Translations under genes and position numbers: made by a program | Part shown: positions 34,318-42,567 of the stretch, one piece after another | How the letters are laid out: each line of letters starts with the position of its first letter | Position numbering within the stretch: the first letter of the stretch is position 1 | Assembly (NCBI GenBank): GCA_035327585.1 | Contig: DAOLDD010000004.1 | Span: forward strand, 62,001-126,000 | DNA length: 64,000 nt | Direction of reading: 5' to 3' | DNA from: JAMLJG01 sp035327585 | GTDB lineage: Bacteria > Verrucomicrobiota > Kiritimatiellia > CAIVKH01 | The notes under the pieces: model-generated | Told to the model about the DNA's origin: nothing | Seen by the model: the letters and a program-made list of their open reading frames with translations, nothing else | Databases searched by the model: none

Positions 34318-34349
34318 GGATAACGCCGCGCTCCGTCGCGGCGTTATCC
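34318..34349. repeat. Perfect 13-bp hairpin between the uronate cluster and larA
   Basis: GGATAACGCCGCG, loop CTCCGT, and the exact reverse complement. It lies in the 319-base space 34157-34475 between divergent genes and is not followed by a T-run on either strand. It may be an RNA structure or DNA landmark; not an obvious terminator. The rest of the space holds AT-rich TTCGCGAAAATTAGCGAAATT-like repeats (34408-34430) and a TACATAAT element (34434-34441) ahead of larA. Confidence 0.6.
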
Positions 34350-34475
34350 GTGCGCGGCGCGCCCGGACCACCAAAAAATGTCGTTACAAAAACGAGACGG
34401 TTAATAATTCGCGAAAATTAGCGAAATTCGCGGTACATAATCCGAACGAAGCGACCGCGCGGGGAGGGAACGAAC

Positions 34476-35696
34476 ATGATTGATGCATCGGAATTGACGG
34501 CGCGGTTGGACGCGGCGGTGGAGGGGATGCGGCCGGACGGGCGGCGGGTGTTGGTGCTCGTGCCGGACGCGACGCGGTCGTGTCCGCTGGATGTGGTATT
34601 CCGCGCGCTGCATGCGCGGCTGACGGGGCGGGCGAAGCAGATCACGGTCTTGATCGCGCTGGGCACGCATCCGCCGATGTCGCGCGAGGCGATGTTGCAC
34701 CGGCTCGGCCTGACGGAGGCCGACATGGCGGGCGCGTTTCGCGACATCGAATTGCGCAACCATGCGTGGGACGACCCGGCGCAGCTGACCACGATCGGGC
34801 GTCTCGACGAGACGGCGATTTCCGCGGCGACGGACGGTCGCTTCAACCTGGCGCTCGACGTGCAGGTCAACCGCGCGGTTGGGGAGCACGACCTGCTGCT
34901 GATCCTCGGCCCGGTGTTCCCGCACGAGGTCGTGGGGTTCTCCGGCGGCAACAAATACATCTTCCCCGGCATCAGCGGGCCGGACCTCCTGAACTTTTTC
35001 CACTGGCTTGGCGCGGTCATCACGAATCGCGCGATCATCGGCGTGATGGACACGCCGGTGCGCGCGGTGCTCGACCGTGCGGCGGCGCTGGTCCCGATCC
35101 AACGCTACGCCCTGTGCATGGTGGTGGAGAAGGGCGGGCTGGCCGGCTTGTTCCACGGCGCGCCGGAGTCGGCGTGGTGCGAGGCGGCGACGCTGTCATC
35201 GCGGCTCCACGTGCGGCGCGAGCCGCGACTCTATCACACCGTGCTTTCGTGCGCGCCGGCGATGTACGACGAGCTGTGGGTCGGCGGGAAATGCATGTAC
35301 AAGCTGGAGCCGGTCGTCGCGCCGGGCGGCACGCTCATCATATACGCGCCGCACATCCGCGAGGTGTCCGTCGTGCACGGTCGGGTCATGCGCGAGATCG
35401 GCTATCACGTCCGCGACTATTTCCTCGCGCAGTGGGACCGCTTCAAGCACCACCCCTGGGGCGTGCTCGCGCATTCGACGCACGTGAAGGGCGACGGCAC
35501 GTACAGCGACGGCGTTGAGCGCCCAAACGTGAACGTTGTGCTCGCGACCGGGATTCCGGAGGACGCGTGCCGCGCCATCAACCTTGGCTACCGCAACCCC
35601 GCCACGATCCGCGTCGAGGACTTCGCCGGCCGGGAAGCGGAGGGCGTCCTCCACGTTCCCAAAGCGGGCGAAATCCTCTATCGTCCGCAGGAGTAA
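34476..35696 (+). CDS. LarA-family nickel-pincer-nucleotide-dependent racemase/epimerase
   Basis: 406 residues. Aligned by motif with Lactobacillus plantarum LarA, all key residues are present at the right spacing: D31/R34 (as D72/R75), H65 (H108), H150 and K160 (H174 and K184, the lysine that anchors the cofactor), and H176 (H200). The stretch FPHEVVGFSGGNKYIFPG is diagnostic. The family racemises or epimerises 2-hydroxy acids, some being sugar acids; here the substrate is unknown. It sits beside the uronate cluster, so an aldonic or hydroxy acid is attractive (inference). The cofactor genes larB, larC and larE are not in the window. A GGGGAGGG ribosome site precedes ATG 34476. Confidence 0.85.
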   Translation: MIDASELTARLDAAVEGMRPDGRRVLVLVPDATRSCPLDVVFRALHARLTGRAKQITVLIALGTHPPMSREAMLHRLGLTEADMAGAFRDIELRNHAWDDPAQLTTIGRLDETAISAATDGRFNLALDVQVNRAVGEHDLLLILGPVFPHEVVGFSGGNKYIFPGISGPDLLNFFHWLGAVITNRAIIGVMDTPVRAVLDRAAALVPIQRYALCMVVEKGGLAGLFHGAPESAWCEAATLSSRLHVRREPRLYHTVLSCAPAMYDELWVGGKCMYKLEPVVAPGGTLIIYAPHIREVSVVHGRVMREIGYHVRDYFLAQWDRFKHHPWGVLAHSTHVKGDGTYSDGVERPNVNVVLATGIPEDACRAINLGYRNPATIRVEDFAGREAEGVLHVPKAGEILYRPQE

Positions 35697-35731
35697 TCCC
35701 CACGTCTCGGCTGGGGAGGAAAGTCCGGTAG

Positions 35732-36088
35732 ATGCCGCAATACATGAAGACGGTGGCGACGATCGGCGCGGAATATATCCAGCACCGGCTTCGGCTGGAT
35801 GAGCCGGAAACGAAGGTGCGAAGGGGGATTGCGGGACGCCTGATTCTCAGTCCGCGTTGGGATATCCGGGTTCACATCATCCCCCGGAAAACATCGGTGA
35901 AACTGTTTGCAACCGGGTCGCTGCTCGGCGCCCTGCTGACCGGCAATAATTCATTTGCGTACGACGAGCGGCTTCACTTCGAGAAGCGATATGCGGAATG
36001 GCTCAAGGATCGGTTCGGCCCGCTGATTCTCGATTCCGGCGCGAAGCCGGCGGCGGCGGCTCGGAAACCGGGGAACGACCCGGTTTGA
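35732..36088 (+). CDS. Small protein of unknown function
   Basis: 118 residues. Basic N-terminal half, a short hydrophobic segment near residue 60 (FATGSLLGALLTG), then a helical charged part (EKRYAEWLKDRFGPLILDSG) and a Lys/Ala tail. Too weak for a clear signal peptide. It lies between larA and the hybrid kinase in the same direction, with GGGGAGG about 13 bases before ATG. No family recognised; it may be unimportant. Confidence 0.45.
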   Translation: MPQYMKTVATIGAEYIQHRLRLDEPETKVRRGIAGRLILSPRWDIRVHIIPRKTSVKLFATGSLLGALLTGNNSFAYDERLHFEKRYAEWLKDRFGPLILDSGAKPAAAARKPGNDPV

Positions 36089-36132
36089 GTCGCTTTCAGG
36101 GGCGGAGTCGTGTATCATGCTCAACCGTTTGT

Positions 36133-38964
36133 ATGGATACTCATCCCCATATCCTTATAGTTGACGACGATCCGGACGCGATCACCTTGATCCGGCACCA
36201 GCTTGAGGTGCATTTCCCGTCCGCCCGGTTTTCAGCCGCGCCCGATGGCGGCGCGGGGCTGGAGGCCGTCCGGTCGTTGCATCCGGACGTCGTGTTGCTG
36301 GATGCGTGCATGCCGGTGCGCGATGGCTGGTCGGTGTGCCGCGAGTTAAAGGCTGATCCGGCGACGGCGTTTATTCCCGTCATGATGATGTCCGGGTTGC
36401 ATCGGGACTCGCCCGCCCGCGCGCGCGGGCTCGAAAGCGGGGCGGAAGCCTTCCTCTGCAAACCATTTGAACTGGATGAGCTGGTGGCCCAGGTCCGCGT
36501 CCTGCTGCGCATCCGGGACTACGAGCTGCGTTTCCAGCGGCACCAGGAGGAGTTGAGCCGGGAACTTTCGGCGCGCACGGTCGAGCTGCGGGCGAGCGAA
36601 ACGCGATTCCGCGTGCTGTTCGAGCATTCGCCTGATGCGATGTTCGTGGAAAGCGCCGAGGGCATGGTCCTGGACGCGAACGAAGCGGCCGGCCGCCTGC
36701 ACGGCGTCCCGCGCGCCACGCTGATCGGCCGCCACGTCGCCGACCTGGTCCCGCCGGGCCAGCGCGAAGTGGTCGCCCGCGATTTCCCCAAATGGTTCTC
36801 CGGCCAGCTCAACAAGTACGAGGGCTACAGCTACACGTCCGAGGGCCGCATCATCCCGGTGGAAATCCGGGCGAGCCGCCTGGACTATGACGGCCGGCCC
36901 GCGCTCGTGCTCACCGTACGCGACATCACCGACCGCCCGCGCCTGGAGGAGCGCCAGAGCGCCACCACGCAGGGCCTCCGCGCCATCGTCGAAATCGCGG
37001 ACGAACTCATCGCGTGCGCGGATGTGGACGAGGTCTACCGGTCCGCCGTGCAGTTGGGCCGCGAACGGCTGGGCCTCGAACGGGCCGCCATTTTCCTGAA
37101 TGAAGGAATGCGGGTCCGCGGCACGTTCGGCACGGACATGAACGGGCAGCTGACGGACGAACGATCGCACGTCATCCCGATGGATGACCAGTGGCGCGAA
37201 CGCTTCCGCCTGCGCTCGCAGAACGAACCGCGCTGGAGTTTGTCGCTGGAACCGCTGCAGGACTGGCGCGACGGCAGGATGAGCCCCCGCGGCCAGGGTT
37301 GGGTGGCGGTCACGCCGATCCAGACGGCGCGCAAGGCCGTCGGCGTGTTCTGCAACGACTCCGCGATCTCCAAGGCGCCGTTCGACACGGTGAAGCAGGA
37401 GATCGTCGCGGTATACGGGTCGCTGCTCGCCAACATCATCGAACGCAAAACCGCCGAGTCGGAGCGGTCCCTGCTCGCCACCGCGCTTGAGCAGTCGGCC
37501 GAGGCTGTGGTGATCACGGACATCCACGGCACCATCACCTATGTGAACCCCGCCTTCGAGCGGATCACCGGCTATACGCGGGTCGAGGCGCTTGGCCGCA
37601 ACCCGCGCATACTCAAAAGCGGCCGCATGGAAGCGCGGCATTACGAGACGATGTGGAAGACGTTGCATCGCGGCGACGTGTGGACCGGTCATGTCACGAA
37701 CCGGCGGAAGGACGGGCGCCTGTATGAGGCGGAACAGATTATTTCGCCGATCAAATCCCCCTCGGGCGACACGACCGGCTATCTCGCCGTTTCGCAGGAC
37801 GTCACGCGCGCCCTCGAGATGGAACAGGCCCTCCGGCAGTCGCAGAAGATGGAGAGCATCGGGCGCCTCGCGGGCGGCGTCGCGCACGATTTCAACAACC
37901 TGCTCACGAGCATTCTCGGGTTCGCGCGCCTCATCAAGGAGACGCTGGAACCCGATCACGCGTGTCGCGCCGACGTCGAGGAAATCATCCGATCCGGCGA
38001 ACGGGCCGCGCGCCTTACGCGCCAGTTGCTCTCCTTCGGGCACAAGCAGGTCATCCAAATCCAGCCGCTGAATCTCAATGACGTGCTGGGCCAGGTCGAC
38101 CCGTTGTTGCGTCGGACGCTGGGCGCGGACATCGAACTCGTGACGCAGACCGACCCGGGTCTGCCCAGCGTCGAGGCCGACCCCGGCATGATCGAGCAGG
38201 TCATCATGAACCTCGCCGTCAACGCGCGCGACGCCATGCCCGCCGGCGGCAAGCTGACGATGTCCACCGGGAGCCTGGAGATTTCCGAAGCCCGCGCCGA
38301 CGCGCTCCATCTCGCCCCCGGTCGTTACGCCTGCCTGACCGTGCGCGACACCGGCGTCGGCATGACCGAGGAGGTCCGGCTGCAGGTGTTCGAACCGTTC
38401 TTCACCACCAAGGCGAAGGGCAAGGGGCAGGGGTTGGGCCTGTCCACCGTGTACGGCATCGTGAAGCGCTGCCGCGGTTTTATCGAGGTCGACAGCACGC
38501 CGGGTGAGGGCGCCGAGTTCCGCGTATTCCTGCCGGCCGTGAACGAAAAGCCCTCCGATGTCGCCCCGCAGCCGGTCACGCCGCCGCGGGGCGGGACCGA
38601 AACCATCCTCGTGGTCGAGGACGAGAGCGGTGTGCGCCGCCTCGCCATCCGCGGGCTCCGGGACCTCGGCTACCGCGTCCTTGAGGCAAGCCAGGGCGAC
38701 GAGGCGTTGCGCGTATTCCAACAGGAGCAGGGCCGCGTCGATTTGGTGCTGACCGATGTCGTCATGCCGATCATGGGGGGACCTGAACTGGTGCTCCAGT
38801 TGCGCGCGCAGAAACCCGGCATCCATGTGCTTTACATGTCCGGGTTCACGGAGGACATGCAGCTCGAGGGCGCGCACGTCAACAACGCCGCGTCCCTGAT
38901 TCTCAAGCCGTTCACGATTGAGGCGCTCGCCTCTGAAATCCGCCGCCTGCTCGACGGCGCGTAA
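36133..38964 (+). CDS. Soluble hybrid histidine kinase REC-PAS-GAF-PAS-HisKA-HATPase-REC
   Basis: 943 residues with no membrane segment, so a cytoplasmic sensor. Order: receiver with phospho-acceptor D57 (about 4-122), PAS (about 154-270), GAF (about 280-435), PAS (about 448-570), HisKA with H585 in GGVAHDFNNLL, HATPase with NLAVNARDAMP and GQGLGLSTVYGI, and a C-terminal receiver with D875. The leading receiver suggests that it is itself switched by another kinase. The GGxAHDFNNxL kinase type is common in environmental bacteria. No cognate regulator or output gene is beside it. The stop lies seven bases from the stop of the convergent UbiA gene. ATG 36133 is chosen because it starts right at the receiver fold. 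Confidence 0.88.
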   Translation: MDTHPHILIVDDDPDAITLIRHQLEVHFPSARFSAAPDGGAGLEAVRSLHPDVVLLDACMPVRDGWSVCRELKADPATAFIPVMMMSGLHRDSPARARGLESGAEAFLCKPFELDELVAQVRVLLRIRDYELRFQRHQEELSRELSARTVELRASETRFRVLFEHSPDAMFVESAEGMVLDANEAAGRLHGVPRATLIGRHVADLVPPGQREVVARDFPKWFSGQLNKYEGYSYTSEGRIIPVEIRASRLDYDGRPALVLTVRDITDRPRLEERQSATTQGLRAIVEIADELIACADVDEVYRSAVQLGRERLGLERAAIFLNEGMRVRGTFGTDMNGQLTDERSHVIPMDDQWRERFRLRSQNEPRWSLSLEPLQDWRDGRMSPRGQGWVAVTPIQTARKAVGVFCNDSAISKAPFDTVKQEIVAVYGSLLANIIERKTAESERSLLATALEQSAEAVVITDIHGTITYVNPAFERITGYTRVEALGRNPRILKSGRMEARHYETMWKTLHRGDVWTGHVTNRRKDGRLYEAEQIISPIKSPSGDTTGYLAVSQDVTRALEMEQALRQSQKMESIGRLAGGVAHDFNNLLTSILGFARLIKETLEPDHACRADVEEIIRSGERAARLTRQLLSFGHKQVIQIQPLNLNDVLGQVDPLLRRTLGADIELVTQTDPGLPSVEADPGMIEQVIMNLAVNARDAMPAGGKLTMSTGSLEISEARADALHLAPGRYACLTVRDTGVGMTEEVRLQVFEPFFTTKAKGKGQGLGLSTVYGIVKRCRGFIEVDSTPGEGAEFRVFLPAVNEKPSDVAPQPVTPPRGGTETILVVEDESGVRRLAIRGLRDLGYRVLEASQGDEALRVFQQEQGRVDLVLTDVVMPIMGGPELVLQLRAQKPGIHVLYMSGFTEDMQLEGAHVNNAASLILKPFTIEALASEIRRLLDGA

Positions 38965-38971
38965 CGCGGCG

Positions 38972-39865
38972 TCAGCGCCAGAGCAGCAGGCCGAGCACGG
39001 TCCCGCCGTAGAGCGCGATGTTCAGCAGGAGCGGAATATCCGTCAGCAGCAACTGCTCCGGACGCCCGCCCTGTTCGTGGCGATAGACGAGGTCGAGGTA
39101 GCGGAACAGGCCGAACACCACGAACGGAATGGTGAAGCCGAGCTTGTGCGAGCCGAACTTCGCGACCGTGTCGGGCCAGAGCGTGTAGAGGCAGTAGGCG
39201 ATCAGCGTCGCCGCGGCGATCATCGGGATCAGGATGTCCAGGAGACGCTGGTCGTACGCCCGCAGGCTGGGGCGCGTCTGCCCTTCACCGCCCTGCAACG
39301 TCACCAGTTCGTGCCGCCGTTTGCACAACGCGAGGAACAGCGCGAGCAGCAGCGTGCACAGCAGCAGCCACGGCGAAATCGCGACGTGGATCGCCACCGC
39401 GCCCGCGAGCGCGCGCAGGACGAAGCCGGTCGCGATGATGAGGATGTCCACCAGCGCCACGCGTTTGAGGCCGAACGTGTAGAACAGTTGCAGGACCACG
39501 TAACCGAGGCAGACCAGCGCGAAGCCGCGATCGAACACCGCCGCCCAGCCCAGCCCGCCGGTCAGCAGGACCGCCATCAGCGCCCGCCCCGTGCCGGCCG
39601 ACAACTCGCCCGCGGCGAAGGGACGCAGGCGCTTCACCGGGTGCGCGCGGTCCAGCTCCACGTCGCGCAGGTCGTTCAACACATAGATGCCGCTCGACAG
39701 CAGGCAGAAAATCACCGCCGCGGTCAGCGCCTGCAGCACGGCGCCGGAGGCGACGTGTTGCGCGGGGTCGCCGAGGGCGAAGAGCAGCGGCGCGAGCACG
39801 ATCGCGTTCTTCGTCCATTGCTTGGGCCGGATCGCGCGGAGCAGGCTGACGGTGGTTTTGCTCAT
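38972..39865 (-). CDS. UbiA-family transferase, decaprenyl-phosphate phosphoribosyltransferase type
   Basis: 297 residues with about nine membrane helices. Motif NDLRDVELDRAHPVKRLRPFAAG near residue 60 is the Asp-rich site of UbiA enzymes, in the form typical of DPPR synthases, which join PRPP to a polyprenyl phosphate. A second conserved stretch is YTFGLKRVALVDILI. The ATGA overlap with the following polyprenol-phosphate-mannose-synthase-like gene supports a polyprenyl-phosphate substrate. Known DPPR synthases begin the arabinose donor pathway; whether this bacterium makes such a donor is inference. ATG 39865 is favoured by the overlap. Confidence 0.78.
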   Translation of the reverse strand: MSKTTVSLLRAIRPKQWTKNAIVLAPLLFALGDPAQHVASGAVLQALTAAVIFCLLSSGIYVLNDLRDVELDRAHPVKRLRPFAAGELSAGTGRALMAVLLTGGLGWAAVFDRGFALVCLGYVVLQLFYTFGLKRVALVDILIIATGFVLRALAGAVAIHVAISPWLLLCTLLLALFLALCKRRHELVTLQGGEGQTRPSLRAYDQRLLDILIPMIAAATLIAYCLYTLWPDTVAKFGSHKLGFTIPFVVFGLFRYLDLVYRHEQGGRPEQLLLTDIPLLLNIALYGGTVLGLLLWR

Positions 39866-40629
39866 GCGGTGCCGCGCCGCGCCGCGATGCTGCGTTCGTG
39901 CGGGGTGGCGGGCGGCGAGCGGCGCAGGCCGCCCTGGAAGAACAGCTTCCACACCATCCACAGCGCCTCCTTGACGATCGCGCCGCTCATCTTCGACGCC
40001 CCCGAGCGGCGCTCCTCAAACGTGATCGGCACTTCCTCCACGCGGAAACCGCTCATCCACGCGTGGTGCGTCATCTCGATCTGGAACGAGTAGCCGTTGG
40101 ATTTGATCTCATCCAGCGGGATGGTCTCCAGCACCGCGCGCCGGAAACATTTAAACCCGCCCGTCGGGTCGGTGAACGGCATCCCGGAAATCAGCTTCAC
40201 GTAGACCGCCGCGCCCTTGCTCAAAATCAGGCGGCCCAGCGGCCAGTTGATCACGCGGATGCCGCCCTTATAGCGCGTGCCCAGCACGAGGTCCGCGTCC
40301 CGCGCCGCATCGCGGAATTTCACGAGGTCCGCCGGGTTGTGCGAAAAATCGCAGTCCATCTCGCCGATGAACTCGTACCGCCGCGCCAGCGCCCACTTGA
40401 AGCCCGCGATGTAGGCGCGGCCGAGGCCCTGCTTCTTCTCGCGGTGCAGGACATGCACGCGCGGCTCCGCCTCCGCCATCCGGTCGAGCAGCCGTCCGGT
40501 GCCGTCGGGCGAATTGTCGTCGACGAAAAGGACGTCGGCCCACGGCGCGTGCTGGTGCACCGCGAGCGCCATTTCCCGCACGTTGTCGATCTCGTTGTAC
40601 GTCGGGATGATGACCAGGTAGTCGTTCAT
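39862..40629 (-). CDS. Polyprenol monophosphomannose synthase-like glycosyltransferase (GT2)
   Basis: 255 residues. GT-A fold with VIIPTYNE, VDDNSPDGTG and MDCDFSHNPADL (DxD-like motif), then GTRYKGG. Residues at the C-terminus are basic and proline-rich and lack membrane helices, so it is a Dpm1-type soluble or membrane-associated enzyme that would transfer mannose from GDP-mannose to a polyprenyl phosphate on the inner face of the membrane. It pairs with the UbiA-type gene by a four-base overlap. It starts about eight bases after a candidate -10 box. Confidence 0.85.
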   Translation of the reverse strand: MNDYLVIIPTYNEIDNVREMALAVHQHAPWADVLFVDDNSPDGTGRLLDRMAEAEPRVHVLHREKKQGLGRAYIAGFKWALARRYEFIGEMDCDFSHNPADLVKFRDAARDADLVLGTRYKGGIRVINWPLGRLILSKGAAVYVKLISGMPFTDPTGGFKCFRRAVLETIPLDEIKSNGYSFQIEMTHHAWMSGFRVEEVPITFEERRSGASKMSGAIVKEALWMVWKLFFQGGLRRSPPATPHERSIAARRGTA

Positions 40630-40637
40630 TCAGCCGC

Positions 40638-40666
40638 AGTCTATGAAGTGACGCCCCCGCGGGCAA
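40638..40666 (-). promoter_or_regulatory. Candidate leaderless promoter of the dpm-like gene
   Basis: Minus strand: TTGCCC (40666-40661), 17-base spacer, TAGACT (40643-40638), then eight bases to ATG 40629. The transcript would begin about at the start codon. Confidence 0.5.
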
Positions 40667-40678
40667 GCGCCGCCGATG

Positions 40679-40707
40679 TTGAACCGCGCCCGCCCGCCCC
40701 CTATACT
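40679..40707 (+). promoter_or_regulatory. Candidate near-leaderless promoter of def
   Basis: TTGAAC (40679-40684), 17 bases, TATACT (40702-40707), 11 bases, ATG. No ribosome site lies between. It forms a back-to-back pair with the promoter of the polyprenol-phosphate-mannose-synthase-like gene. Confidence 0.6.
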
Positions 40708-40718
40708 TACCCGTTCGC

Positions 40719-41279
40719 ATGAAACTGGATATGCATTATTACGGCGACCCGGTGCTCCGCGCGCCGGCCGCCCGCGTCGAGGCCGTCACGGACGAATTGC
40801 GCCAACTCGCCGCGGCGATGATTGAGGCGATGCACACGGAAAATGGCGTCGGCCTCGCCGCCCCGCAAATCGGCCGCTCCGTCGCGCTGTGCGTCGTCGA
40901 GCTGCCGGTCGACTACGACACCACCGAGGACGGACGCCGCCTTAACCCGGACGTTGAAATGCCGCTGGTCCTCATCAATCCGGAGATCGTCTCCATCGGG
41001 CGCAAGACCGACGTGCATGAGGAGGGCTGCCTCAGTTTCCCCGGCCTGCGCGGCAACATCGAGCGCCCCATCGACATCACCGTCCGTTATCTCGGGCTCG
41101 ACGGGCAGCCGCGCGCGCGGGCGTTTACGGATTTTCTCGCGCGCGTCATCCAGCACGAAGTCGACCACCTCAACGGCGTACTCTTCATCGACCGCATGTC
41201 CGCCGCGAAGCGGTTCGCGCTCAAAGGCAGGTTGCGGAAGCTGGAAAACGAGACCAGGGAGCGCCTCGGCCTCGCGTGA
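40719..41279 (+). CDS. def: Peptide deformylase
   Basis: 186 residues. Removes the formyl group from the N-terminal methionine of new proteins. The three conserved blocks are present: G43-VGLAAPQ, EEGC(104)LSFP and H146-E147-VDH150, giving the Cys and two His metal ligands and the catalytic Glu. It is transcribed from its own near-leaderless promoter. Here it is not next to fmt, unlike many bacteria. Confidence 0.96.
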   Translation: MKLDMHYYGDPVLRAPAARVEAVTDELRQLAAAMIEAMHTENGVGLAAPQIGRSVALCVVELPVDYDTTEDGRRLNPDVEMPLVLINPEIVSIGRKTDVHEEGCLSFPGLRGNIERPIDITVRYLGLDGQPRARAFTDFLARVIQHEVDHLNGVLFIDRMSAAKRFALKGRLRKLENETRERLGLA

Positions 41280-41282
41280 AAA

Positions 41283-41330
41283 TTTACAACGTCTGTAAAA
41301 CCTTTTTTCGCGGCTTACAACGTCTGTAAA
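41283..41330. repeat. Tandem pair of TTTACA-N5-TGTAAA dyads, copy 2
   Basis: TTTACAACGTCTGTAAA at 41283-41299 and a second dyad at 41314-41330, 31 bases apart, in the 76-base space between the converging def and lipoprotein-hydrolase genes. The T6 runs after each dyad would fit a weak two-step terminator for def. Linker and period match copy 1 at 27731-27778. Confidence 0.65.
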
Positions 41331-41355
41331 ATCTTTTTTCCGCGTTGCGGCGGGA

Positions 41356-42567
41356 TTATTCCGCGGGCAGGGAGGGCGGCGTGCTCGCGAGGCGGGGGTG
41401 GAAACCGGCGGTGTAGGTTTCGCGCAAGTCGAGCAACTGTTGGACCAGCTCGTTGAGGCGCGGGTTGGCGATGTCGCCGTGGTTGGCGCAGATGTCGGGG
41501 GTGACCCGGATGACCCAGTAGGGCGTGTCGTTGTAGCGGCCTTCCACCTCGCGCAACAGGACGCGGCCGTCCTCGATCGCCGCGCGGTGGCTCAGCAGGA
41601 AATCCGTATGGCCGTCGGTGTGCGAGGCGAGCCAGCCTTGCGACGGCTCGCCGGGTGGCGCGTCCTTGCGGTAGCTGCGAAAGATCCGCACGAACCACTG
41701 GCCGAAGGGGAAGGCCCGCTTGGTGGCGGTGTCGCCTTCCGAGGTGATGGAGGCGATGAGCGGGCCGGCGACGGGTTGCTCGCGCCCGTCCGCGCCGTCC
41801 ACCACGAGCCGGACCTGGTAGCGTTTCAACACGTCGATGAAGCGCGCGACATCGACCGCGCGGTTCGCCGGGTTCGCGAGCACGACGAGGTCCACCGGGA
41901 GCGCCGCCCGGGCGATCCCGGCCCCGGTGCTGCCCTTGATCAATTCCTCGGCCATGGCGTTGAAGAGAATGCGGCCGCCCATGGAGTGCCCGTACATGAT
42001 GACCTTCGAGTCGGGCTCCATCTTCGTCGTGTGCATCACGGCGTAGAGCGCTTCCTTGAGGTTGAGGGAGGCGACGCGATCCGCGGCGAGCAGGCGGTTC
42101 CAGAAGGAGACCTCGCGGCTGAACGGTTCCTTGGAAATATCCCCGCGCCAGCCGATGTAGACGCCGACGACGCGACCGGGATGGCCGGGGTCGGTGCTGG
42201 CGTGGAAGCGTCCGGCGGACCCGGCGATTTCGCGGGCGATGCGCTGGAGGTCGCCGCGCTCGCGCGACCAGTCGGCGTTGTTCTTCCAGCCGTGGATGAA
42301 CACGGGCACGACGATGCCGTCGGGGTGTTCGCGGTTGCGCTGCTGGATGAGCGCGACGGTGTCGCGCAGTTGACGCACGTCCCAGAATTCGCCTTCGTCG
42401 TCGAATTCGATGATGCAGAGATCCGCGGTCGCCCCGGTCTCCGGGTCGCGCACGACGCGGATGTAGTCCTCCGGGGTCCGGTTGTATTGACGCAAGCCGA
42501 CGCAGCCTGCGCCGGGGAGGACGCAGGCGAACAGGGCGAGGAGAAGAAGGAAGGGGCGTGGGTTCAT
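41356..42567 (-). CDS. Lipoprotein with alpha/beta-hydrolase fold
   Basis: 403 residues. A signal of hydrophobic leucines ends LPGAGC, with Cys22 as probable lipidation site. The hydrolase core has VPVFIHGWKNNADW and the nucleophile elbow YGHSMGG; aspartate and histidine partners are likely in the HTDFLLSH region near residue 340 but not certain. No close annotated function, so the substrate (lipid, ester or peptide) is unknown. Start ATG 42567 overlaps the stop of the preceding regulator gene, so translation is coupled and a regulatory link is likely. Confidence 0.75.
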   Translation of the reverse strand: MNPRPFLLLLALFACVLPGAGCVGLRQYNRTPEDYIRVVRDPETGATADLCIIEFDDEGEFWDVRQLRDTVALIQQRNREHPDGIVVPVFIHGWKNNADWSRERGDLQRIAREIAGSAGRFHASTDPGHPGRVVGVYIGWRGDISKEPFSREVSFWNRLLAADRVASLNLKEALYAVMHTTKMEPDSKVIMYGHSMGGRILFNAMAEELIKGSTGAGIARAALPVDLVVLANPANRAVDVARFIDVLKRYQVRLVVDGADGREQPVAGPLIASITSEGDTATKRAFPFGQWFVRIFRSYRKDAPPGEPSQGWLASHTDGHTDFLLSHRAAIEDGRVLLREVEGRYNDTPYWVIRVTPDICANHGDIANPRLNELVQQLLDLRETYTAGFHPRLASTPPSLPAE

